A DNA stretch of 43,631 bases from Plectonema cf. radiosum LEGE 06105 (GCF_015207665.1 NZ_JADEWL010000050.1:1-43631), one strand, 5' to 3'. Counted from the stretch's first letter, positions 8,691 to 17,311 are shown. Numbers and translations are program-made. The notes: generated by a model not told the origin, from the letters alone.

Positions 8691-8826
8691 CCAAAATACC
8701 GAATAAATATATTTTCTCGCAAAATCTCGATGCATCCCTGCATAAACGAGAAACCTTGTCCGGTATGAAGTAACAGAAGCGGGGAATACACCGCAAATGA
8801 AATTCACACCAAACAAGGATAAAAAA

Positions 8827-10341
8827 ATGCTTACCACTACTCTACTAGATATGTGCGAACTCAACAACTTGCAACCTGGTAAAAAGATTACCATTCTCGG
8901 TGCAGGAATTGCAGGATTAGTTGCAGCTTATGAATTAGAACGTTTAGGTCATCAAGTCGATATCATCGAGGGTAGTCCCCGTGTAGGTGGAAGAGTTTGG
9001 ACACATCGTTTTGGTAAGGATAATAACGCACCTTATGCAGAATTAGGAGCAATGCGGATTCCTAGTAGCCATCACCATACATTACATTATGTTAAAGAAA
9101 TGGGATTGAGTGATAAACTCTGCAAATTTATGACTGTATTTGAAGAACAAAATGCCTTTATTAATTTAGAGGGTAAAATCTTCAAAATCAAAGATGCTCC
9201 TCGCATTTTGCAACAACGCTATCAAGGGATATTTACAGACACCCGTTACAGCGAACAAACTCGTTTATTTGCAGCTTGGTTAAAAACGATTGTTGATACA
9301 ATTTCCCCCGGTGATTTACGAGAAGGTTTAGAAAATGACCTGAAATCTCACTTGATGGATGAATTAGAAAGATTGGATTTGGAACCTTATTTTTGCGAAG
9401 ATAATGAATCTATTGATTTACAATCTTTTATCAAACAAAATCCCGGTTTTCGCGCTCGTTGTAGTAAAGCTTTAGATATGTTTTTTGAGGACATTGTAGT
9501 GGAAACTGCTAAAGATTTATTACAACTTCAAGGAGGTATGGAACAAATTATCGACCGTTTGGTAGAATCAATTAAATCACCGATTAAGTGCAATCACAAA
9601 GTAGTTGCAATTCGAGTTAATCCTGAATTTACAGAAATTGACTATGTAGAAAATGGTGAAAAACACACTCGTCGTTGTGATTATGTATTATGTACAATTC
9701 CTTTTTCTGTATTACGAAAAATGGAATTGAAAGGATTTGATGAAAGAAAACTCAACTCGATTCATAATACTTATTATTGCCCTGCGACAAAAGTTGCTTT
9801 CCATACTAAAGAAGCTTTTTGGCAAAAACAAGGTATTCGTGGTGGTGCTTCTTTTAGCGGTGAAGGTGTACGTCAAACATACTATCCTTCTGTTAAATTC
9901 AATCCCAATAGCGGTAGTGTCATGTTAGCTAGTTACACAATTGGTGATGATGCTGACAGAATGGGAATGATGCCAGAACAACAACGTCACAATTACGTTA
10001 AAGATGTTGTTAGTAAAGTTCACCCCGAATTACAAGCTGAGAATATGGTTGTAGAAGCTGCTTCGATTGCTTGGGGTAATTATGAATGGAGTGCTGGCGG
10101 TTGTGCGGTACATTGGGAAGATGAATCTGTGAATACTTCTAATTATTTGGAAGCTGGTAGAAGACAACATCAATTATTATTTGCCGGGGAACATTGTTCT
10201 AGATATCCAGCTTGGTTACAAGGTTCTATTGAGTCTGCTTTGGAAGCAGTTTACGATATTGTTGCTGATAAAAGAAGGAATCTTTTTTCTACCAGTTCTG
10301 CTGTTCAAAGACAAGATGCTAACATTTTACAAGCAGCTTGA
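8827..10341 (+). CDS. Flavin-dependent amine / L-amino-acid oxidase
   Basis: A 504-residue FAD enzyme of the flavin monoamine oxidase family. It has the dinucleotide motif LGAGIAGLVAAYELE (from about residue 24), the GG motif VGGRVWTHRF, and a C-terminal FAD-closing segment with FAGEHCSRYPAWLQGSIESA. Members oxidise amines or L-amino acids to imines, giving keto acid, ammonia and H2O2. The ATG at 8827 has an AAGGA site seven bases upstream; an ATG 30 bases earlier is a possible alternative. No signal peptide is evident. The next gene is a DAHP synthase and an anthranilate synthase lies beyond the island, so an aromatic amino acid such as tryptophan is a plausible substrate, by inference only. 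A hairpin terminator follows. Confidence 0.85.
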   Translation: MLTTTLLDMCELNNLQPGKKITILGAGIAGLVAAYELERLGHQVDIIEGSPRVGGRVWTHRFGKDNNAPYAELGAMRIPSSHHHTLHYVKEMGLSDKLCKFMTVFEEQNAFINLEGKIFKIKDAPRILQQRYQGIFTDTRYSEQTRLFAAWLKTIVDTISPGDLREGLENDLKSHLMDELERLDLEPYFCEDNESIDLQSFIKQNPGFRARCSKALDMFFEDIVVETAKDLLQLQGGMEQIIDRLVESIKSPIKCNHKVVAIRVNPEFTEIDYVENGEKHTRRCDYVLCTIPFSVLRKMELKGFDERKLNSIHNTYYCPATKVAFHTKEAFWQKQGIRGGASFSGEGVRQTYYPSVKFNPNSGSVMLASYTIGDDADRMGMMPEQQRHNYVKDVVSKVHPELQAENMVVEAASIAWGNYEWSAGGCAVHWEDESVNTSNYLEAGRRQHQLLFAGEHCSRYPAWLQGSIESALEAVYDIVADKRRNLFSTSSAVQRQDANILQAA

Positions 10342-10370
10342 AATCATTTATCTTAAAGGAGTTTTTTATT

Positions 10371-10421
10371 ATGTTGATAATGTTATTTGAAGTAATATCC
10401 TTTACGCTGACATCGAAATGA
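10371..10421 (+). other. 16-codon reading frame with a strong ribosome site
   Basis: AAAGGAG at 10355-10361 is followed nine bases later by ATG and a short frame encoding MLIMLFEVISFTLTSK, then TGA. The signal is stronger than that of most genes here. It may be a tiny gene or the surviving start of a gene deleted downstream. Nothing else supports it. Confidence 0.25.
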
Positions 10422-10809
10422 TAAAAAGTATGTGCAAAAAAACTCTGCGTTCCTCTGCGCTTACCTCCGCGTCACTTTGCGTTAAAAATATATAATTCCG
10501 ATACAAACGGATTTAATATAATATTCCCAAATTATTGGTGAAGAATATGAAACCTGGTTTTTAAAAAGAATCAGGTTTTTCAATTGATATTTTTTTATTC
10601 ATATCATGTACGAGTAAACACTTTTAATATAGGGAATAGGGAATTGTCAGTTATTTATGCAATTTTATTTTTATAAATTAAGATAAATTAAGATAAATTA
10701 ACCGCAGAGAGCGCAGAGAGCGCTGAGGAAGAAGAAGAGAGAGAATTGCATAAAATGAATAACTATTACCCTATGAAAAAGTATTAGATGATGAAAATGA
10801 GGTTACAAA
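10422..10809. repeat. Gene-free gap with CGCAGAG-type repeats and a hairpin
   Basis: This 388-base gap contains a repeat of the ACTCTGCGTTCCTCTGCGC type (10442-10486), the opposite orientation CGCAGAGAGCGCAGAGAGCG (about 10702-10730) and a terminator-like hairpin between them. The last 60 bases before aroF are AT-rich and may hold its promoter. Confidence 0.7.
10549..10580 (+). terminator. Probable terminator after the amine oxidase
   Basis: AAACCTG pairs with CAGGTTT across an inner TTTTT/AAAAA segment, and the right arm runs into a T stretch. It fits a rho-independent terminator for the oxidase transcript, although it lies about 210 bases after the stop. Confidence 0.6.
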
Positions 10810-11904
10810 ATGATTATTGTTACTCAATGTGGAACTCCTGATGTTGAAATTGAACGGATTATTAATGAGTTGAATGTTTATCAAGGAACTATTGAAAAAA
10901 TTGTTGGTAAGGAGAAGGTTGTAATTGGCTTGGTTAGCGATACTTCTAATATTAGTCTTCAATCTATTCAACAAATTAGTCCTTTTATTGAAGAAGTTTT
11001 TCGAGTTGAGCAGCCTTTTAAACGAGTTTCTCTGGAATCTCGTTATGGTGAATTTTCTGAAGTTGTTGTCCAAACCCCTAACGGTACAGTAACTTTCGGT
11101 CAAAATCATCCTTTGGTTGTTGTTGCTGGACCTTGTTCGGTGGAAAATGAAGAGATGATTGTGGAAACTGCACAGGTAGTTAAAGCTACGGGAGCGCAAT
11201 TTTTGCGAGGTGGTGCTTATAAACCCCGGAGTTCTCCTTATTCTTTCCAGGGGCATGGTGAAAGTGCTTTACATCTTTTAGCTAAGGCACGTGAAGTTAC
11301 TGGTTTAGGAATTATCACTGAAGTAATGGATACTGCTGATTTGGAAAAAGTTGCAGAAATTGCCGATGTGGTACAAATTGGAGCCAGAAATATGCAAAAT
11401 TTCTCGCTGTTGAAGAAAGCTGGTGCTACTGGTAAACCGATTTTACTCAAGCGGGGGATGTCTGCAACTATTGAAGAATGGTTGATGGCTGCTGAATATA
11501 TTTTGTCTACGGGCAATAAGAATGTAATTTTGTGTGAGCGGGGAATTCGCAGTTTTGACAATAAATACACTCGAAATATTTTGGATTTATCCATTGTACC
11601 TGTATTGCGGACTCTGACTCATTTACCGATTATGATTGACCCCTCTCACGGTACTGGTTACTCGAAATATGTTCCGACTATGGCTAAGGCTGCTATTGCT
11701 GTTGGTACTGATTCTTTAATGATTGAAGTTCACCCCAATCCCGCTAAAGCTCTTTCTGATGGTCCTCAATCTCTTACTCCCAAAGCTTTTATCGAGTTGA
11801 TGCAGGAAATTAAACCTCTTTCTCAATACTTTGGACGCGATGATAATTTTGATTTTACAACATCAAGTTTTGTTAGTGAAAGTGAAATTATAATTGGTGT
11901 TTGA
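10810..11904 (+). CDS. aroF: 3-deoxy-7-phosphoheptulonate synthase (DAHP synthase)
   Basis: A 364-residue type I-beta DAHP synthase, joining phosphoenolpyruvate and erythrose 4-phosphate in the first step of the shikimate pathway. Residues 1-70 form the ferredoxin-like regulatory domain typical of this subfamily. The barrel follows with VVAGPCSVE, RGGAYKPRSSPYSFQG, QIGARNMQNF, LLKRGMSATIEEW and the metal-binding IDPSHGTGY and IEVHPNP segments, all intact. The N-terminal domain commonly mediates feedback control by aromatic products. It follows the amine oxidase and precedes, beyond the island, a fused anthranilate synthase, which suggests a dedicated tryptophan-precursor supply. A T-rich hairpin follows its stop. 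Confidence 0.95.
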   Translation: MIIVTQCGTPDVEIERIINELNVYQGTIEKIVGKEKVVIGLVSDTSNISLQSIQQISPFIEEVFRVEQPFKRVSLESRYGEFSEVVVQTPNGTVTFGQNHPLVVVAGPCSVENEEMIVETAQVVKATGAQFLRGGAYKPRSSPYSFQGHGESALHLLAKAREVTGLGIITEVMDTADLEKVAEIADVVQIGARNMQNFSLLKKAGATGKPILLKRGMSATIEEWLMAAEYILSTGNKNVILCERGIRSFDNKYTRNILDLSIVPVLRTLTHLPIMIDPSHGTGYSKYVPTMAKAAIAVGTDSLMIEVHPNPAKALSDGPQSLTPKAFIELMQEIKPLSQYFGRDDNFDFTTSSFVSESEIIIGV

Positions 11905-11981
11905 CGAGCAGGGTATGGGAGAGCCATAAAATTTCAGTTTAAGAACGTTTATTCTTTGCTGCGAACAATCGACTCAATTTT

Positions 11982-12017
11982 TGAAACCTGGTTTTTTTTA
12001 AATCTGGGTTTCTTTAT
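11982..12017 (+). terminator. Probable terminator after aroF
   Basis: GAAACCTGG and CTGGGTTTC arms flank a T/A-rich middle, followed by TTTATTTTTA. Pairing is imperfect, but position and T tract fit a rho-independent terminator. Confidence 0.5.
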
Positions 12018-12078
12018 TTTTATGTACTCTTAGCGGTAGCGTAAATCTAATTACTTGTTGAAACGAAGACCTATTTAA

Positions 12079-12267
12079 CCCACATTCCGCACCCTAACTG
12101 TCACAAAGGTATTTTTACTGTTTTTTTAGAATAAAACAAAGCTAGCTTATATACTTAATCTCCTTGTTTTAACTGATATGAAACATTATTTAAGCATAAT
12201 TTTTATCTCAAATTCTGGTAAAAGTTAAGTGATTACCGATTGTGACACTCTATGTGCGGAATGTGGG
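12079..12267. mobile_element. 189-bp MITE with terminal inverted repeats and 6-bp target duplication
   Basis: The element starts CCCACATTCCGCAC (12079-12092) and ends with its exact complement GTGCGGAATGTGGG (12254-12267). A second inner block, TGTCACAA / TTGTGACA, is also inverted. ATTTAA stands immediately outside both ends (12073-12078 and 12268-12273), as expected of a target-site duplication. No transposase frame is inside, so it is non-autonomous. A 6-bp duplication fits IS families of the IS1634/IS4 sort, from memory. It sits at the left border of the high-GC island. Confidence 0.85.
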
Positions 12268-12359
12268 ATTTAATCAAAAGGAATGCAGAGGAAAACGCTA
12301 ATTAAATTGAAGTATCATTCTGTTTTTCCTGTTTCAACAAAGACTGAAAAAGGGATACC

Positions 12360-12734
12360 TTACCTAATTGGCGGTGTAATCGTTGCCCAACGCTCAACAA
12401 GTTTGCCATCTGCTAATCTCCAAAGTACAAAGCCCTTAAACTCCATCTTCTTTCCTGTAGAAAAATCGGTTCCGCGCCACAGACACCGCACCATAACCTT
12501 ATCGCCCTCAGTGATCGTGTCCTCGACTGTAACGTGCAAATCGGGATACTTTACATATGCCTTCTCCATCGTCTGCTTAACCAGTTCGGGACTCACCAAT
12601 CCTACAAAAGGTTCTTCATGATCTATAAAGTTAGGTGCAAAGTTTTGGTAAGCAATGGCAGAATTCTTGCGGTTTACAATCTCTTCAAAGTGATTGCGGA
12701 TGAATGTTTTATTCTGTTCGAGTGTTTGTTCCAT
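12360..12734 (-). CDS. SnoaL-like / NTF2-fold protein
   Basis: A 124-residue SnoaL-like protein (ester cyclase/ketosteroid isomerase fold). Recognisable parts are NKTFIRNHFEEIVNRKN, FIDHEEPFVG, DLHVTVEDTITEGDKVMVR and the C-terminal FKGFVLWRLADGKLVERWAT. The ATG at 12734 has GGGAG just upstream; an in-frame ATG 18 bases earlier lacks such a site. Members range from polyketide cyclases to uncharacterised stress-linked proteins, so the reaction cannot be named. It is the last gene of the minus-strand group with two SDR enzymes divergent from an AraC regulator. Its GC and codon use resemble the island rather than the flanking aroF. Confidence 0.8.
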   Translation of the reverse strand: MEQTLEQNKTFIRNHFEEIVNRKNSAIAYQNFAPNFIDHEEPFVGLVSPELVKQTMEKAYVKYPDLHVTVEDTITEGDKVMVRCLWRGTDFSTGKKMEFKGFVLWRLADGKLVERWATITPPIR

Positions 12735-12949
12735 AATGCTCCCGAACTCCATTCGAGTTGTGTAATATTCTATCTATCTGAAGTGTAGTAGGTTTTGATG
12801 ACATGTTCCGCAAAATCGCCATCTCTCGGCTAAAGTTCGGTTTTTGTTGATGTTTATGGCAGAACTGAGCGCCGCATTAAAGCGAGTCAATATTGTGGAC
12901 TGAAGACTTGAATAAGTCAGTCACGAGACGGAGTGATGTCGTCCGGTGT

Positions 12950-13684
12950 TTACATCATCTGGCGGATCGGGCGGACAATCACTTCATTAACATCAACATC
13001 GTCCGGTTGGGACACAGCGTATAAAACGGCTCTGGCGATCGCCTCTGAGGGAAGTGCAGTTTGGCGAAATTCTTTTAACAAACCTTTGGATGGCTCATCG
13101 GTGGTATCAGAGCCAAGTTCAGTTTCAACGACACCCGGAGATATGGTAGTGACGCGAATATTTTGGGATTCCTGACGTAGCCCTTCAGATATTGCCCAAA
13201 CTGCATACTTGGTTGCGCAGTAAACTGCCGCAGTGGGTACTACCAAATGGGCACCAATGGACGCAGTATTGATGATTTGCCCGCCACCTTGCGCTTCCAT
13301 AATCGGTAGCCCCGCCGCGATACCATTCAATACGCCCCGGATATTCACATTAATCATGTTGTCCCATTCCTCGACTTTCAGGGCATTCATCGGAGATAGG
13401 GGCATCACGCCTGCATTGTTAAAAATGACATCAACGCGACCAAATTTAGCTTTGGCAAACTCAACAAATGATTTCACAACTTCGCGATCGGTGACATCGA
13501 CCGTTTTGAATTCTGCTGTACCACCGGATGCGTGAATCTCTTCAACTAGTTTTTCTAGCTTGTCTATCCGCCGTGCCCCCAAAACAACTTTTGCGCCGTT
13601 CTGAGCAAGCAATTTTGCAGTAGCTTCACCAATACCGCTACTGGCTCCGGTGATAGCAACGACTTTGTTTTCTACATTCAACAT
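12950..13684 (-). CDS. Short-chain dehydrogenase/reductase (SDR)
   Basis: A 244-residue classical SDR. It has the cofactor motif TGASSGIGEA (about 14-23), NNAG (about 90-93), the catalytic Ser in NTASIGAH and the YCATKYA triad segment. An Arg-Arg pair after the second strand (GARRIDK) suggests NADP(H) preference. Proteins ending like this (DVDVNEVIVRP) are often annotated as YdfG-like NADP-dependent oxidoreductases; substrate is unknown. AAGGAAA lies ten bases upstream of the ATG. It is 33 bases from the second SDR gene, so the two are probably co-transcribed, divergently from the AraC gene at 14982. Confidence 0.92.
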   Translation of the reverse strand: MLNVENKVVAITGASSGIGEATAKLLAQNGAKVVLGARRIDKLEKLVEEIHASGGTAEFKTVDVTDREVVKSFVEFAKAKFGRVDVIFNNAGVMPLSPMNALKVEEWDNMINVNIRGVLNGIAAGLPIMEAQGGGQIINTASIGAHLVVPTAAVYCATKYAVWAISEGLRQESQNIRVTTISPGVVETELGSDTTDEPSKGLLKEFRQTALPSEAIARAVLYAVSQPDDVDVNEVIVRPIRQMM

Positions 13685-13717
13685 AGCGAGTTTTCCTTTT
13701 GTTTTAGTGAGTGTGAA

Positions 13718-14482
13718 TTAAAGAAACATACCGCCAGAGACTTCAATTCTCTGAGCATTCACCCAGCGGTTATCTTCAGAAAGTAAAGATGCGATCGCAC
13801 CTCCAATATCATCGGGAAGACCAACTCGACCTAACGCGGTTTGCGAAGCGAGGAAGTTGTTGATTTCTGGATTGTCACGGACTGCACCGCCCGCAAAATC
13901 TGTTTCGATCGCGCCCGGAGCCACAACATTTACAGCAATCTGTCTGTGTCCCAATTCCTTTGCCATATAACGAGTCAAGACCTCGATCGCCCCCTTCATT
14001 GCTCCATAAGCGGCATAGCCTGGTAGGGCAAACCGGGCAAGACCAGAGGAAATGTTGACAATCCGCCCTCCATCTTTCAGCAAAAGCAGAAGTTTCTGCG
14101 TCAAGAAGAAAACCCCCTTCACATGGATATTCATCAAGTGATCGAATTCTTCTTCAGTCGTCTCGGCAAAAGGGGCATAAACGCCTATTCCAGCATTGTT
14201 GACGAGGAAGTCAACCTGCTCGATCTGCCATTTGTCTTGGAGTGATTGCTTGACTTGCTCTACAAAACTATCAAAAGTTTTGGTGTCAGAAGTATCCAGT
14301 TGTATAGCAACCGCTTTACTGCCCATGGCTTCGATCTCAGATACCACGCTGTTCGCTTCTGCCTCACTACTGCGATACGTTACGATTACACCAATCCCCT
14401 TTTTGGCAAGTGCGAAAGCCGTATTTTTGCCCAGTCCTCGGCTCGCTCCTGTGACCAATGCGATCTTCGTGTTGTTTGTCAT
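13718..14482 (-). CDS. Short-chain dehydrogenase/reductase (SDR), FabG-like
   Basis: A 254-residue classical SDR. The motifs are TGASRGLGKN, NNAGIGVYAPF, NISSGLAR with the catalytic Ser, and YAAYGAMKGA with Tyr and Lys. The C-terminal WVNAQRIEVSGG is typical of FabG-like reductases. YRSSEAEA after the second strand suggests NADP(H). A good AAGGAG precedes the ATG. Transferred SDR genes beside an AraC regulator often handle aldehydes or xenobiotic carbonyls; here that is only inferred. It is the first clear enzyme gene of the operon that includes the SDR at 12950 and the SnoaL-like gene. Confidence 0.92.
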   Translation of the reverse strand: MTNNTKIALVTGASRGLGKNTAFALAKKGIGVIVTYRSSEAEANSVVSEIEAMGSKAVAIQLDTSDTKTFDSFVEQVKQSLQDKWQIEQVDFLVNNAGIGVYAPFAETTEEEFDHLMNIHVKGVFFLTQKLLLLLKDGGRIVNISSGLARFALPGYAAYGAMKGAIEVLTRYMAKELGHRQIAVNVVAPGAIETDFAGGAVRDNPEINNFLASQTALGRVGLPDDIGGAIASLLSEDNRWVNAQRIEVSGGMFL

Positions 14483-14541
14483 GGTTTTCTCCTTGTTAAA
14501 ATTGCGGAAGTCGCTCTAGCTCAGCGATATGGCGACCAACA

Positions 14542-14814
14542 CTAGTTCCTCGGTGAAACTCTTGTCCACAAGTCGTTGAACTCTTGCATATCCAGAAAGG
14601 CGATCGCTTTGCCGTCCTGCATTCTGAAATACCAGGTGTAGGTGTTCCTCTGTTGAGTACAATTGGCTATAGCGGTTTCTGCATCCTTAGTTTTGCCGCT
14701 GGAGGAAACCCACACTATGGCGAGTACCGCAACAGCAACGGACAGGAGTAGTCGTTTCACAGTTGTCCGTAAACTACTCAAATCAGCGGCGGCAAAGAAA
14801 CTCGAACGCAGCAC
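14542..14814 (-). CDS. Uncertain 90-residue protein with an NTF2/SnoaL-like tail
   Basis: A frame opening at GTG (14814), or GTG at 14760 as a shorter alternative (VKRLLLSVAVAVLAIVWVSS), giving a membrane or signal segment. The last 35 residues (TYTWYFRMQDGKAIAFLDMQ, then EFNDLWTRVSP) look like the end of a SnoaL-like/NTF2-fold protein, but residues expected between GK and the AFLD strand appear missing, and the body of the domain is absent. It may be a remnant of such a gene. There is no convincing ribosome site. It lies upstream of the SDR operon and divergent from the AraC gene. Confidence 0.4.
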   Translation of the reverse strand: MLRSSFFAAADLSSLRTTVKRLLLSVAVAVLAIVWVSSSGKTKDAETAIANCTQQRNTYTWYFRMQDGKAIAFLDMQEFNDLWTRVSPRN

Positions 14815-14981
14815 TAGAGGCTTTAGACCGCTCGGATAGTTTCATCCTATAAGCAAGAATCAGGAGGGTAAATGCACAAACCTCGCAGATTATTGCCTAA
14901 TCCTCTCAAAATATCTAGACAAAAAAGAAAGATTTCCTATAATGATTGCATGAGCAGGGCTACATCAATTAGGAATCCAGT

Positions 14982-15917
14982 ATGACGATTGATACAATCA
15001 GCCACAAAAGCGCGATCGCCAAATGTGCAGAATTGGCGGCACTCATTGATCGACACACAGACAGCAAGGAAGGCATTTATCATCCAACTGCGATCAATTC
15101 CTTAGTCTTTGTGCGATGTGATACTTGTAAAACCCTCCAAACGGTCAGCGAACCGTTGTTCGCTATGGTGGCACAGGGCGAAAAGAAATTATCGCTGAAT
15201 GAGGAAATCTTTCAATATGGTGTTGCTCAATATTTGGTGATGTCAGTGGATTTGCCGTTGAGCGTCTGCATGATCGAGGCGACACCCGATCAACCCTATC
15301 TCGGCTTGAAGCTGAAGCTAGACCCAGTTCAACTCTGCGAGATTATTGCTCAAACAAACCCAGACAACGATCGCAAAGAAAACTCGGTCAGAGGCTGGTG
15401 CGTTAGCGATGCCAATCCGTCTTTACTTGATTGCGCCATCCGGTTAATCAACCTGTTAGAGACACCACAGGATATCCCGTTTCTCGCCCCGATGATGATC
15501 CGCGAAATCTATTACCGTCTACTCACCGATCACCAAAGTGAAGCTGTTCGTCAGGTTGCCACCGCTGGCAGCAACATGCAGCGAATTGCAGACGTGATCA
15601 AACAAATCAAGACAGAATTTACCCAACCGTTGCGGGTTGAGGAGCTAGCTGAACAAGCGAATATGTCGGCTGCATCGTTCCATCGCCACTTTAAGGCAGT
15701 CACCTCAATGAGTCCGCTGCAATATCAAAAACAATTGAGACTGTTAACCGCGCGTCAGATGATGCTGGCTGAGGCGATCGATGCAACTCAGGCGGCTTAT
15801 CGGGTTGGGTACGAAAGTACATCGCAATTCAGCCGCGAATATTCCCGCATGTTTGGTGCGCCCCCTATCCGGGATGTTGAACGTTTACGGACAACCGAAA
15901 CAGTACTAAGTAGGTAG
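14982..15917 (+). CDS. AraC-family transcriptional regulator
   Basis: A 311-residue regulator. Residues about 20-185 match the AraC-type N-terminal effector domain of the YqhC-like sort (HPTAINSLVFVR, MVAQGEKKLSL, YLVMSVDLPL). Two helix-turn-helix motifs lie at about 210-300 (VEELAEQANMSAASFHRHFK and AAYRVGYESTSQFSREYSRM). AGGAAT stands nine bases before the ATG. It is divergent from the SDR operon, the usual arrangement when such a regulator activates neighbouring reductase genes in response to an aldehyde-like signal; that regulation is inferred. The 167-base gap to 14814 should hold both promoters. It is the only plus-strand gene inside the island. Confidence 0.93.
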   Translation: MTIDTISHKSAIAKCAELAALIDRHTDSKEGIYHPTAINSLVFVRCDTCKTLQTVSEPLFAMVAQGEKKLSLNEEIFQYGVAQYLVMSVDLPLSVCMIEATPDQPYLGLKLKLDPVQLCEIIAQTNPDNDRKENSVRGWCVSDANPSLLDCAIRLINLLETPQDIPFLAPMMIREIYYRLLTDHQSEAVRQVATAGSNMQRIADVIKQIKTEFTQPLRVEELAEQANMSAASFHRHFKAVTSMSPLQYQKQLRLLTARQMMLAEAIDATQAAYRVGYESTSQFSREYSRMFGAPPIRDVERLRTTETVLSR

Positions 15918-16285
15918 ACATTGTTGTGGACTCCGTGCAGGCGGAGGCGAAATGGATAGTAAAGAACAGCGCAAGCGCGAAAAGGGTTGCGCTGCTCATC
16001 GATATCTTTTGAACTGAGAGTCGAAATCCAAAGAGGTTGAATTCCAGTGCCTCTTGTCGTGATTTTGCAGTTTTGTTCATGTCATTTACCTGCGTAACAG
16101 AAGGCTTGACCGCAACTAGGCAGGTTAAAGAACAAGTCGCAAGTCGCAAGTAAGTTTTGTGACGGGGATTTAAACCCCGACACAAAACACGCTGCTTGTA
16201 GAAGCAGGGGACTTAAACCCCAAATTTGGTTAAAAGATCGTAAGTAGTTAAACAACTTAGATAGGCACTGCTAGCAACGATTTTG
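15918..16285. other. Gene-free gap between convergent genes, with a long hairpin
   Basis: Apart from the 35-base hairpin at 16154-16188 and a second GGGGACTTAAACCCC half-palindrome near 16207, this 368-base gap shows no convincing gene. Frames across it lack ribosome sites and family similarity. Confidence 0.6.
16154..16188. terminator. 35-base hairpin between convergent genes
   Basis: GTTTTGTG and CACAAAAC form the outer stem, and CGGGG / CCCCG the inner stem around a TTTAAA centre. It could end transcription from the AraC gene and from the lipoprotein gene, though no T tract follows. The GGGGxTTTAAACCCC core is repeated 40 bases on, so it may be a dispersed palindrome. Confidence 0.5.
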
Positions 16286-16735
16286 CTAGGGAAGAATGCC
16301 GTCTTTTTGTAATTGCTTCTGGAGCGTTTTCGGTAGGCTTTTAATATTGCAAAGTTTGGCAGAATCGCCGTCATAGCGCCAGGATTGAATCTCGCTGGAG
16401 CGATCAAACTCGACATTAATCTCGCAGAAATCACGATCAACAATCGTGTTGCCCCCGGTAATCAACGTAGTTCTCTCGCCTCGACGGTTCCGAAATTCAT
16501 TCACATTGATTGGCTGCTTAAACGCCTGTTCTCGATCCGTTCTGTAAGAATAGATTGTGTTCCCATTAGGTAACGTGAGTGTAGTCGTAGGTGCGCCATA
16601 TTTGCGAACAAACTCATTGATATCCCGACCAATCCAACTGTTCATCGTGCTATTCAATCGCTCTTTAGATCGCTCGTCGCACCCGAACAAGCTCACGCTT
16701 GCTAAAATTAGCAGCATCGAAATCCAAGTCTTCAT
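16286..16735 (-). CDS. Predicted lipoprotein, 149 residues
   Basis: The ATG at 16735, with GAGGG upstream, gives MKTWISMLLILASVSLFGC, a lipoprotein signal peptide with the lipobox Cys at residue 19. The mature part contains RDINEFVRKYGAPTTTLTLP and a NGNTIYSYRT strand, then an IVDRDFCEINVEFD stretch with a Cys pair (FCEI and KLCNI) that could be disulfide-bonded. The gene continues upstream in frame, but that extension lacks signal-peptide features. The pattern resembles BamE/SmpA-like small outer-membrane lipoproteins (GxP followed by a Y/F strand) but I cannot place it firmly. Function unknown; location outside the cytoplasmic membrane. Confidence 0.75.
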   Translation of the reverse strand: MKTWISMLLILASVSLFGCDERSKERLNSTMNSWIGRDINEFVRKYGAPTTTLTLPNGNTIYSYRTDREQAFKQPINVNEFRNRRGERTTLITGGNTIVDRDFCEINVEFDRSSEIQSWRYDGDSAKLCNIKSLPKTLQKQLQKDGILP

Positions 16736-16918
16736 ATTCATCCCTCTGTGTTGAAAAGTTCTAATGTATTGACCTTTGAAAGGCATGAGGTTGAAATCCT
16801 CTGCTTCCCTCAGCATTAATCTCGTGTTGATCTGGAGTGTACTAAGTTCTAATGTTTGATTTCTTCCAGATTCTTATGGTGAAGAACGAGTTCGTTTCGG
16901 CATCGTCCGATTGAAACA

Positions 16919-17296
16919 TTAACGTTCAGAATTCACTTGCCATGTAATCACAATGATTTCTGCAAACCCTAAGACAAATATTAGCCGCGAAAACGCTCCT
17001 AAAATGGCTTCCATCGTCCAGTTCTGACTCTGAACCTCCCAGATCATCCAAACAATATAGAATCCAATCACCAACCAGGGTAGAATTACCGCTGAATTCC
17101 GTCTGCGATAGAAGCGGATTGTCCTCTCGCGCCAAAATGGGAAGGTGCTGAGGAGACAAAAAATGTAGGAGGTTCCTGCACTGATGAACAAGCTTCTTTG
17201 AAGACTCGAAGGCAGGTTTGGGTATCCAAGTGCGATCGCACTCAGGCAAACTCCGAGCGCGAGGTACAGGAAAGTGAACAAGGTAAATCGTTTCAT
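16919..17296 (-). CDS. Small membrane protein, four predicted helices
   Basis: A 125-residue hydrophobic protein with an ideal AGGAGG site six bases before its ATG. Predicted helices lie at about 5-25, 35-53, 68-88 and 98-118, separated by a basic loop (WRERTIRFYRRRNS) and a short acidic loop (WEVQSQNWTME). I recognise no family. It starts 16 bases after the stop of the gene at 17312, so the two are probably co-transcribed. Confidence 0.75.
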   Translation of the reverse strand: MKRFTLFTFLYLALGVCLSAIALGYPNLPSSLQRSLFISAGTSYIFCLLSTFPFWRERTIRFYRRRNSAVILPWLVIGFYIVWMIWEVQSQNWTMEAILGAFSRLIFVLGFAEIIVITWQVNSER

Positions 17297-17311
17297 TCTT
17301 CCTCCTGAACT

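Noticed and set aside
8636-8773. 45-codon frame (MSNAKLWRRCTTTP...) after the kinase, with GGAG upstream
   Set aside because: It reads through the terminator-like hairpin and has no family features; the hairpin explains the sequence better.
10771-11256. 161-codon minus-strand frame over aroF
   Set aside because: Asn/Ser/Phe-rich antisense of a clear DAHP synthase.
12283-12621. 112-codon plus-strand frame over the SnoaL-like gene
   Set aside because: Antisense to a gene with family motifs and a good start; a shadow frame.
16154-16230. A tRNA or structured RNA in the gap after the AraC gene
   Set aside because: Only simple hairpins with GGGG(A/C)TTTAAACCCC cores; no cloverleaf or conserved arms.
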